This document shows positions 8,004 through 13,550 of a DNA stretch of 13,550 nucleotides, piece after piece. Positions within the stretch are counted from its first letter, which is position 1; each line of letters starts with the position of its first letter. The stretch covers positions 1 through 13,550 of the forward strand of contig JAJRTT010000104.1 in the NCBI GenBank assembly GCA_024278155.1, in the 5' to 3' direction. The stretch comes from Bacteroidota bacterium. Its GTDB lineage: Bacteria; Bacteroidota; Bacteroidia; Bacteroidales; JAADJA01. The notes under the pieces are model-generated. The model worked only from the letters and a program-made list of their open reading frames with translations. It ran no database searches and had not been told where the DNA came from. Both the position numbers and the translations under genes were made by a program.

Positions 8004-8321
8004 CTATTTACGTCTTCCTATTTTGACTGGATTTTGCCTGGTATCGAAAACATCACAGATTTCAATCCGGTTTTTTGATTGGTTAATCCAATAAATAATT
8101 TTATGGTTTTTATATACCAAATATCGAAATCCATGATTTCTGTTTTTTAACAGCTCCTCTATTTGACCAATTTGGGGATGATTTGCAAGCTTCATGGTTT
8201 CATTGGCTATCCCTAAAACCAGTTTTTCGGCTACCTTCAAACTCGCATTCTCTTTGTGATATTCATAGATGTCCCGAAGTTCCTTTTTAGAAAAATCCGT
8301 CCAAAATACTTTTAGTCCCAT
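8004..8321 (-). CDS. ParE/RelE superfamily toxin of a type II toxin-antitoxin pair
   Basis: The 105-residue product has the compact ParE/RelE layout: an N-terminal strand (LKVFWTDFSKKEL), two helices with a KLANHPQIGQ turn near residues 62-72, then strands GFRYLVYKNHKIIYWI and IEICDVFDTRQNP. The final histidine-x-arginine common in many RelE-like proteins reads DTR here, which is closer to ParE-type members, so ribosome cleavage or gyrase poisoning cannot be decided. Its ATG lies inside the last bases of the antitoxin gene (10-base overlap), the usual antitoxin-first arrangement that couples translation. In such pairs the antitoxin binds the toxin and represses the shared promoter. The pair sits between the end of the bat operon and the GH110 gene and is a likely mobile accessory unit. 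Confidence 0.88.
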   Translation of the reverse strand: MGLKVFWTDFSKKELRDIYEYHKENASLKVAEKLVLGIANETMKLANHPQIGQIEELLKNRNHGFRYLVYKNHKIIYWINQSKNRIEICDVFDTRQNPVKIGRRK

Positions 8322-8554
8322 TTTCCAATTTCAGAAATTAAGTTGCTCACTTCTGTCAAATGCCCTTTTTCCGAATCCTCCAGGGACAAATCAATTCTTC
8401 TGTTCAGGTCTTCAACGGACATCCGTTCCACATCGTTCGTCGAAATCTTTTTTTTCTCCTTCATTAATAGTTTTTCCAACCGAAAAATAATTTCTTCATT
8501 CTGCAATTTGAGGAATTCTTGTATAAAAGATAATTTTCTTGCCTGGATATCCAT
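8312..8554 (-). CDS. Antitoxin of the ParE/RelE-type pair
   Basis: From ATG 8554 the product has 80 residues, mostly helical and highly charged. An N-terminal amphipathic part (RKLSFIQEFLKLQNEEII) and a lysine run (KEKKK) are followed by MSVEDLNRRIDLSLEDSEKG and a closing ISEIGKW. The DSxxGxxxxxxE and final GKW pattern is typical of small Bacteroidota addiction-module antitoxins, in which the C-terminal part wraps the toxin. The frame continues upstream to a TTG at 8572, but that codon lies inside the predicted -7 box, so the first ATG is preferred. No clear ribbon-helix-helix or PhD domain can be assigned by eye. Family naming is less sure than the pairing. Confidence 0.8.
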   Translation of the reverse strand: MDIQARKLSFIQEFLKLQNEEIIFRLEKLLMKEKKKISTNDVERMSVEDLNRRIDLSLEDSEKGHLTEVSNLISEIGKWD

Positions 8555-8569
8555 TTCGTTTATTTTTTT

Positions 8570-8599
8570 CAAAATTACTAATAATTTAGAAAGTCAAAA
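8570..8599 (-). promoter_or_regulatory. Predicted promoter of the toxin-antitoxin pair
   Basis: On the minus strand TTTTG (8599-8595), 17 bases, then TAATTTTG (8577-8570) match the Bacteroidota -33/-7 pattern. The box ends 15 bases before the antitoxin ATG, so the leader is very short. The same TAATTTTG octamer is used in front of the beta-helix gene at 2982-2989. Confidence 0.6.
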
Positions 8600-8626
8600 T
8601 GATTTCTCAAAAAGATGATTAAAAGG

Positions 8627-8646
8627 AAAAAAACATTACGAAATGT
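8627..8646 (-). terminator. Weak candidate intrinsic terminator after batE
   Basis: Ten bases after the batE stop the minus strand reads ACATT, loop TCGT, AATGT, followed by six further T residues. The stem has only five AT-rich pairs, so it may be inefficient. The position, between batE and the separate promoter of the toxin-antitoxin pair, is right for the end of the bat operon. Confidence 0.35.
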
Positions 8647-8655
8647 ATTAAGGAG

Positions 8656-9420
8656 CTAAATCGCCTTCACGGTTTCCAAGGGCAGCCAGCCAATGCTTCC
8701 GTTGGCAATGCGGATTTTGTACCATTCGCCCACTTTGTCGATTACCTGCACTTTTGAGCCTTCGTGGATCACGAACAAATCCACGCTGTTTTCGTTTGGG
8801 GAGCTTTTAACGGTAATGGTCGGGGCAAAAACGATGGCCTCTTTCAGGTTCCTCTCCATGGTGAATTTTTGCGAAGCCAATACAAAAGTAAAAACAGACA
8901 TGACAAGTACTATCAAGCCCGTATAAAACGAGAGTTTCCTGATACGTGTGAAACCAGAGAGCAGGTAAAGCGAAAGCAATACAAAAAACAAAACAAACAA
9001 AGCCAAACTTATTTCTGTCCAGGAATCGGCCCGGAAAAGATTGACGAGATCGCGCCACCAGGTTTTGAAAAACAGTTCCGGCAAGGGTTCTATTTTGTCC
9101 AGCACTTTCATTTTTGCCACGTTCAGGTTGAAATCCAGGTCCTCATCATAGGGGTTCAGCTTTTTGGCCTTTTCGTAATACAATATTGCCGAAGGGATAT
9201 CGTCCAGTTTAAAATAGGCATTCCCCAGGTTGTAATACAATGTGCCCGATTCATAACCAGCAGCAATTACCTTCAGGTAATCTTCCACGGCATCGGCATA
9301 CATCTCTTTGTTGTATTCCTCGTTTGCTTTGTAAAACAATGAATCGGGGCCATTGGCCATAACCGGCACAACCAGCATCAGCATGGCAAACATCAGGATT
9401 ATGTTTTTTAAAGCCTTCAT
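8656..9420 (-). CDS. batE: BatE: TPR and SH3-domain membrane protein
   Basis: The 254-residue protein has a signal peptide (residues 1-22, ending VMA), tetratricopeptide repeats at about 26-105 (YYNLGNAYFKLDDIPSAI and the following repeat are clear), two transmembrane helices near 134-156 and 163-183, and a C-terminal bacterial SH3 domain near 194-252 (VKSSPNENS, then GEWYKI and GSIGWLP). This is the standard BatE architecture. It is the last gene of the Bacteroides aerotolerance operon, whose products are thought to form an envelope complex that helps cells withstand oxygen or envelope stress; the biochemical mechanism is not settled. It begins one base after the batD stop, so the two are almost certainly co-translated. 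Confidence 0.93.
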   Translation of the reverse strand: MKALKNIILMFAMLMLVVPVMANGPDSLFYKANEEYNKEMYADAVEDYLKVIAAGYESGTLYYNLGNAYFKLDDIPSAILYYEKAKKLNPYDEDLDFNLNVAKMKVLDKIEPLPELFFKTWWRDLVNLFRADSWTEISLALFVLFFVLLSLYLLSGFTRIRKLSFYTGLIVLVMSVFTFVLASQKFTMERNLKEAIVFAPTITVKSSPNENSVDLFVIHEGSKVQVIDKVGEWYKIRIANGSIGWLPLETVKAI

Positions 9421-9421
9421 A

Positions 9422-11278
9422 TTATTTCAATTCATTTTCCATTTTACTGATTACGGTCACGGCTTCGTTGTACAGGTTTTCCATCGTTGAAGTACTGTCG
9501 CCCGGGGCAAAGCGGGCAAATTCACAATTGTTCAGGGTCGTGATGAATTGCTGGACGGTTTCCTCTTTTACCTCTTTTTCCGCCAGGGATTCGCTCACGG
9601 TACCCATTGACAAATTGGAAAGCGGTATGCTGAACTTATCGCTCAAATATCCCCAGATTGCCTGTGACAGCTCAATATAAAACTCGTCTTTTTTATTGTC
9701 CCTGAGAAAAGCGTGGGCTGTTTTTAAACGTTTTTGTGCCACTTTTGTCGCTTTACGGTTACGCATTAAAGCGAGGTTGCTCCTTTTCTTCAATTCCTTT
9801 TTCCAGATACTTATAAACAAGATAAACAAAAACAGCGGAACAAAAATAAAAACGTAAAACAGCGTTGAACCGTAAAAGAAAGTCCCGATCAGCATTAAGC
9901 CCGGGTTTTGGGTTTTTATATGGCGGATATCTTTCCCAAGATACTTTACGTCCTGATGGTCAACCCCGGTGAAGGAAGTGTTTGCCGCAGAACCATCGCC
10001 TTTCGCCACATGGATTGTATATTCAGGGGAAGTCAATGTCACGTACTTCTTTTTGTTCAGGTTATAATAACTGAATTTTATCGCAGGGATCTTAAATTCA
10101 CCCTGGTTACGCGGGATGATAAGGTATTCAAAAGTCTTTTTGCCGTTTACCCCATTTTGCCCGACAGAAATGTTCTTTGATATTTTCGGGTCATAAACTT
10201 CAAAATCGGGGGGGAAATTAATTTCCGGGATGTCTGCAAGCTCCACATTCCCTTTCCCGCTGATCGTGAATTTCAGGTTCAGGGCTTCATTGGCCTTCAA
10301 TTCGGTTTTGTCGCAGGACGAGTTCAACCGGAAATCGCCCACTGCCCCACTGAAGTTTGCCGGTTTGTTGCTGGTTGGCAAAGGTTTCACATGAAGGGTC
10401 AGCCTGTTGGTCTTCAGGTTTACGTCCACGTTCTTCACCCTGTTGAAAAAAGGGTCGTTGAAAAAATTGTCGAAAAAGGGATCTCCGCTCCTGCTGCCAC
10501 TGCGCCCCTGTGTTTTCAACTGGGCCTGGGTAACTGCAGATGCAGGTTCAATGACCATGTCCCCGCTCCTTTGAGGGAACAAAGCCACTTTTTTTATCTC
10601 CGCCACATGGAACTGTTTTCCTTTATAAGTCTCCTGATATTGCACGTAGCTTTGCCGGTCTTTCATCAAATCCTTCACCCAAAACCCACGGAAAGAGGGT
10701 TCCTTCTCAAATTGCGGTGCGGAAATATTCACGCGGTAATAAAGCTTATAGGTCACGATTACCTGCTCGCCTTGTAAAGGGCTTTTTTTATCGGCAATTA
10801 CCCTGATAAAAACATCGTCTTTTAGTTGATCGCTTGCTGAAGTGTTCGTTCCACTATTACCGTTGTTGCCCTGGGCGTTTTGTTGCCTGGACGTGTTCTT
10901 GACAACCTGGACTTTTACGGCATTCGATTTGAGTTTTTTGCCATCAACGGTAACCTCAGCAGGGGGAATATCGAAAATACCTTCTTTTTGTGCAGACAAA
11001 ATATATGTAAACGTGAGCTCAAAAGTTTGGGAAACCCTGCCATTGACAATCTGCATACTGGAGTTCTGGGAAGTGTGCGGCCCTGTAACAACTACAAAAT
11101 CTTCAATGGCCGGCCCCTTGAAATTCGACCCTTCTGCGCTCAGGGTATAGATAAGGTTAAACCGCTCACCAATCCTTACCACATTTTTTGCAGATGCCTT
11201 GAACGTGACACCCTGGGCATTCAACATCCCCATAAATGCGACAAAAGCAATCCCGATGATGAAAATCTGTTTTTTCAT
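9422..11278 (-). CDS. batD: BatD: large exported aerotolerance protein
   Basis: From ATG 11278 the product has 618 residues. A signal peptide (MKKQIFIIGI to about residue 22) leads into several beta-sandwich domains of the BatD family: residues about 23-128, a Gly/Asn/Ser linker (130-150), a second domain to about 300 that includes the typical phenylalanine-rich stretch DPFFDNFFNDPFF (266-278), and a third to about 425. A transmembrane helix spans roughly 461-491, followed by a basic, helical cytoplasmic tail of about 125 residues. The bulk should therefore lie in the periplasm. The frame is open to a TTG at 11296, but the ATG begins the signal peptide directly and is preferred. It lies 81 bases after batC and one base before batE. 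The family role within the Bat complex is not biochemically defined. Confidence 0.93.
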   Translation of the reverse strand: MKKQIFIIGIAFVAFMGMLNAQGVTFKASAKNVVRIGERFNLIYTLSAEGSNFKGPAIEDFVVVTGPHTSQNSSMQIVNGRVSQTFELTFTYILSAQKEGIFDIPPAEVTVDGKKLKSNAVKVQVVKNTSRQQNAQGNNGNSGTNTSASDQLKDDVFIRVIADKKSPLQGEQVIVTYKLYYRVNISAPQFEKEPSFRGFWVKDLMKDRQSYVQYQETYKGKQFHVAEIKKVALFPQRSGDMVIEPASAVTQAQLKTQGRSGSRSGDPFFDNFFNDPFFNRVKNVDVNLKTNRLTLHVKPLPTSNKPANFSGAVGDFRLNSSCDKTELKANEALNLKFTISGKGNVELADIPEINFPPDFEVYDPKISKNISVGQNGVNGKKTFEYLIIPRNQGEFKIPAIKFSYYNLNKKKYVTLTSPEYTIHVAKGDGSAANTSFTGVDHQDVKYLGKDIRHIKTQNPGLMLIGTFFYGSTLFYVFIFVPLFLFILFISIWKKELKKRSNLALMRNRKATKVAQKRLKTAHAFLRDNKKDEFYIELSQAIWGYLSDKFSIPLSNLSMGTVSESLAEKEVKEETVQQFITTLNNCEFARFAPGDSTSTMENLYNEAVTVISKMENELK

Positions 11279-11293
11279 GAATATTACTAACGG

Positions 11294-11301
11294 CAAATTT
11301 A
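11294..11301 (-). promoter_or_regulatory. Possible internal promoter before batD
   Basis: In the 81-base gap between batC and batD the minus strand reads TAAATTTG at 11301-11294, an exact TAnnTTTG box 15 bases before the batD ATG. No TTG occurs at the right distance upstream, so this is only a candidate for separate expression of batD and batE. Confidence 0.3.
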
Positions 11302-11359
11302 TCTATTATTATTTAATGCTTTCATCAGGAAGGCACTTTTTTATTTCTGCAACCATAAT

Positions 11360-12127
11360 TTACCAGTCTTTTTCAACTTTCTTGGACTTTCCGGCTTTCA
11401 TCTTTTGCAATTTTAATTTCTCCAAAGTTTTCTTTTCATTGTTTTTCAAAGCTTCCAACATGCGCTGTGCGTCTTTTTTGGATATCTGCTGTGGTTGCGC
11501 TTGTTGTTGCTGTTTGTCCTGATCCTGGTTTTTCCCTTGCTGGTCTTTTTGATTTTTCTGTTGTTGCTTTTCCTGGTCCTGTTTCTGCTGATCTTTCTTG
11601 TCCTGGTCCTTTTTGTCCTGGTCCTTTTTGTCCTTGTTCTTGTCCTTGTTCTTATCGTCCTTTTTATCGTCTTTGTTTTTGTCGTCTTTGTTTTGCTGTT
11701 GCTGTTGCTCCAGTTTCTTTTTTGCGTACTCCATATTATATTTTGCGTCCATGTTCTTGGGATCGTTCCTCAAAGCCTTTTTGTAAGCTTCGATACTTTC
11801 AGGGTACTTTTTCGCTTTCAGCAATGAATTCCCAAGATTATAATAGGCCTCCGAACGTTCTTGTTTTTCAGAAAGCAATTCGGCCTGGTTATTGAAAATC
11901 TTAGCGGCATCTTCGTAACTTTCCTGTTTGTAAAGCGCATCGCCAAGGTTGAACTGGCCTTTGTTGGATCCTGGGTTTTCCTCCAGGGCCTTCATATAAT
12001 CCACTTCGGCATCCTTGTAATTTTCCTCTGCATAAAGCTTGTTCCCTTTGCGGATATACTTGTTCTCCTTTTGGGCAAAAAGCCCAACAGATAACAACAG
12101 GACAATATTTAATATGACAAATCTCAT
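11360..12127 (-). CDS. batC: BatC: TPR protein with long Lys/Asp/Gln low-complexity tail
   Basis: The 255-residue product has a signal peptide (1-18, ending LFAQ) and tetratricopeptide repeats at about 20-135; AYYNLGNSLLKAKKYPESIEAYKKAL near 94-119 is the clearest, here split as AYYNLGNSLLKAKKY and PESIEAYKKAL. Residues 139-214 are almost only Lys, Asp, Gln and Asn, including three exact copies of DKKDQ at 166-180. A short ordered tail (SKKDAQRMLEALKNNEKKTLEKL) follows, as in other BatC proteins. It should act in the periplasm as a scaffold with BatB, although binding is inferred from the family. Its ATG overlaps the batB stop by four bases (ATGA), so translation is coupled. The low-complexity tail is a family habit, but its length here is substantial. 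Confidence 0.92.
   Translation of the reverse strand: MRFVILNIVLLLSVGLFAQKENKYIRKGNKLYAEENYKDAEVDYMKALEENPGSNKGQFNLGDALYKQESYEDAAKIFNNQAELLSEKQERSEAYYNLGNSLLKAKKYPESIEAYKKALRNDPKNMDAKYNMEYAKKKLEQQQQQNKDDKNKDDKKDDKNKDKNKDKKDQDKKDQDKKDQQKQDQEKQQQKNQKDQQGKNQDQDKQQQQAQPQQISKKDAQRMLEALKNNEKKTLEKLKLQKMKAGKSKKVEKDW
11588..11632 (-). repeat. 15-bp tandem repeat coding DKKDQ inside batC
   Basis: Bases 11588-11632 encode DKKDQ three times; the 15-base unit is exactly repeated on the plus strand as GTCCTGGTCCTTTTT. It sits in a wider low-complexity stretch (11486-11713). Such exact short repeats can gain or lose units without changing frame. Confidence 0.8.
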
Positions 12128-13158
12128 TTTTGCTTAAATAAATCAAATTTACTGAACCATTTGCTTTTCCGTTCAAAGATAAAAAGCTCGATGAGGAAAA
12201 ACAGGAGCGCTGCCCCGATAAAATACTGGAAGCGGTCTTCGTAATCGGAATACATTTTACTCTCAAACTCCGTTTTTTCCAATTTATTGATTTCTTCCAA
12301 AACTTTGCTCAGGCCGGCACGTGAATTATTCGCCCTGACATACACACCGTTTCCGGCATCGGCAATTTGCTGCAACATGTTTTCGTTCAATTTGGTGATG
12401 ATGGTCGTGCCCTGTCTGTCTTTTTTATAACCCGTCCGCCTTCCATAGGAATTATACTCGGGAATAGGTGCGCCATCCGGCAACCCCATTCCAATCGTAA
12501 ATACATTGATTCCCTTTTTCGTGGCATCTTTTGCGGCTTCGATGGCATCATCCTCATGGTTTTCGCCATCGGTAATCACCACAATGGCCTTGCTGTGCGT
12601 ATCATCGGTGAAAGAACTTTTGGCCAGATCAATTGCTTCGCCAATGGCCGTTCCCTGTGTTGGTACTACTTTCGTATCTATGGTGTTCAAAAACAATTTT
12701 GCTGCCGCATAATCCGTGGTTATGGGAAGTTGTGTATAAGCCTTTCCGGCAAAAACGATAATCCCAATACGGTCGCCTCCCAATTTGTCGATTAATTTTG
12801 AAATGGCCTGTTTTGAACGTTCCAGGCGATTGGGCTTGATGTCTTCTGCCAACATGCTATTGGAAACATCGAGGCAAATCATCATGTCGATCCCTTTACG
12901 TTCGCCCTCCATCAATTTTGAGCCAACCTGTAAGTTTGCCAGGCCCAGGATCAGAAACGCAAAGCCAAACATCATCAATACAAATTTAATGACCATCCTG
13001 GGAATTGAGATTGCCGGCATCAAACGCTTTATCACAGACCATTCACCAAAAGCAGCAAGTTTTTTCCTCCGCCAGGTGAGCATCAGCATAAATACAATCG
13101 CCATCAATGGGATCAATGCCAAAGCATATAAAAAAGCCGTATGTTCAAACTGGAGCAT
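12124..13158 (-). CDS. batB: BatB: membrane-anchored VWA domain protein
   Basis: The 344-residue product has transmembrane helices near residues 8-28 and 55-77, a von Willebrand factor A domain from about 90 to 290, and a third transmembrane helix near 311-329. The metal-ion-dependent adhesion site is intact: D97-x-S99-x-S101 in CLDVSNS, T170 in PTQGTA, and D197 in VITDGE. It should therefore bind a divalent metal and a protein partner on the periplasmic or cytoplasmic face, anchored in the inner membrane. BatA and BatB are the paired VWA proteins of the Bat system, usually found downstream of a MoxR-type ATPase and a DUF58 protein. It starts 137 bases after batA and overlaps batC by four bases. 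Confidence 0.95.
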   Translation of the reverse strand: MLQFEHTAFLYALALIPLMAIVFMLMLTWRRKKLAAFGEWSVIKRLMPAISIPRMVIKFVLMMFGFAFLILGLANLQVGSKLMEGERKGIDMMICLDVSNSMLAEDIKPNRLERSKQAISKLIDKLGGDRIGIIVFAGKAYTQLPITTDYAAAKLFLNTIDTKVVPTQGTAIGEAIDLAKSSFTDDTHSKAIVVITDGENHEDDAIEAAKDATKKGINVFTIGMGLPDGAPIPEYNSYGRRTGYKKDRQGTTIITKLNENMLQQIADAGNGVYVRANNSRAGLSKVLEEINKLEKTEFESKMYSDYEDRFQYFIGAALLFFLIELFIFERKSKWFSKFDLFKQK

Positions 13159-13295
13159 TGTGTTTTAATTTATTATCCATTTTTAATCCTATCTGTTAGG
13201 TGTTATGCTCATGCTACGTTTCAATTTTAAAAAAACAATTCAATATTCGCAACAAATCCCTAACTTGCAATTTCTCAACTCATAACCGATAACCA

Positions 13296-13550
13296 TTACG
13301 GCACCGAACGAAAAGCCGTATTCCTAAATATTATTTCCAATCCAATCAAAATAAACGCAACCAGGGCAAACGGGAAAAACTCTTCCTTGGTCCTTTCTAT
13401 TTCCGCTACGTCGATTTTCGATTTTTCGAGTTTGTCTATTTCCCGGTAAATCTCCCTCAGCTTTTTGTTGCTCGTGGCCCTGAAATACCTTCCATCGGTC
13501 ATTTCGGCAACCTGCTGCAACAATTGCTCGTCTATCTTAACATCCACATA
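13296..13550 (-). CDS. batA: BatA: C-terminal 84 residues of a VWA protein (runs off right edge)
   Basis: The frame is open to the right edge and stops at TAA 13298-13296. The visible part reads VKIDEQLLQQVAEMTDGRYF, then NKKLREIYREIDKLEKSKID, then a transmembrane helix (FFPFALVAFILIGLEIIF) and a short tail. The segment matches the end of a VWA domain plus the C-terminal anchor of BatA and is parallel to the same region of BatB (LLQQIADAGNGVYVRA, EEINKLEKTEFES). The metal-binding residues lie outside the window. The 137-base gap to batB (13159-13295) is AT-rich, and I see no gene and no good TAnnTTTG box in it. Confidence 0.88.
   Translation of the reverse strand, partial: YVDVKIDEQLLQQVAEMTDGRYFRATSNKKLREIYREIDKLEKSKIDVAEIERTKEEFFPFALVAFILIGLEIIFRNTAFRSVP

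Noticed and set aside
8555..8572. Antitoxin start at TTG 8572
   Set aside because: The codon lies within the predicted -7 box; the ATG at 8554 is a better start.
11279..11296. batD start at TTG 11296
   Set aside because: The ATG at 11278 begins a normal signal peptide; the extra residues would spoil it.
11495..11827. Plus-strand frame rich in Leu, Val and Phe that looks like a membrane protein
   Set aside because: It is the antisense reading of the Lys/Asp/Gln codons of the batC tail, which produces hydrophobic codons by complementarity.
1..13550. tRNA, rRNA, CRISPR arrays, insertion sequences or attachment sites
   Set aside because: No cloverleaf-like pattern, regularly spaced identical DNA repeat, transposase or terminal inverted repeat was noticed; a covariance-model scan was not possible.

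Overview
The window reads as chromosome of a Bacteroidota bacterium, probably a Bacteroidales/Marinilabiliales-type organism (the order is inferred). It holds the Bat aerotolerance gene set in Bacteroidota order. It also has a Bacteroides-like YgiQ, a GH110 alpha-galactosidase close to the Bacteroides fragilis enzymes, and promoter-like TAnnTTTG boxes in place of sigma70 signals. Almost all genes lie on the minus strand; csaA is the only plus-strand gene. No gap between genes exceeds 300 bases.

Layout from left to right. (1) 1-2922, minus: the first 974 codons of a very large secreted protein built from beta-helix modules of about 205 residues, open to the left edge, with its own promoter near 2982-3012. 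(2) 3162-5015, minus: ygiQ, a radical SAM protein. Its reading frame starts inside the end of 5012-5398, an internally deleted AAA+/DUF4143 ATPase remnant. (3) 5399-5573: a divergent promoter region with a strong hairpin immediately before csaA. (4) 5574-5912, plus: csaA, convergent with (5) 6068-7918, minus: a GH110 lipoprotein glycosidase. (6) 8004-8554, minus: a ParE/RelE-type toxin and its antitoxin, with their own promoter. (7) 8656-13550, minus: the bat operon, transcribed batA (partial, at the right edge), batB, batC, batD, batE.

How they fit together. The Bat proteins form an envelope assembly: membrane-anchored VWA proteins (BatA, BatB), TPR proteins (BatC, BatE) and a large exported beta-sandwich protein (BatD). 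They are translated from tightly packed or overlapping frames. The toxin-antitoxin pair, the orphan glycosidase, the ATPase remnant and the giant repeat protein look like independent accessory units placed beside housekeeping genes (ygiQ, csaA, bat).

Most of the window is ordinary and recognisable. The items most worth a second look are the modular beta-helix protein with a DxNxDG loop in each full module, the in-frame collapsed ATPase in front of ygiQ, and the competing hairpins at the predicted 5' end of the csaA mRNA. I see no convincing evidence of a wholly new multi-gene system.
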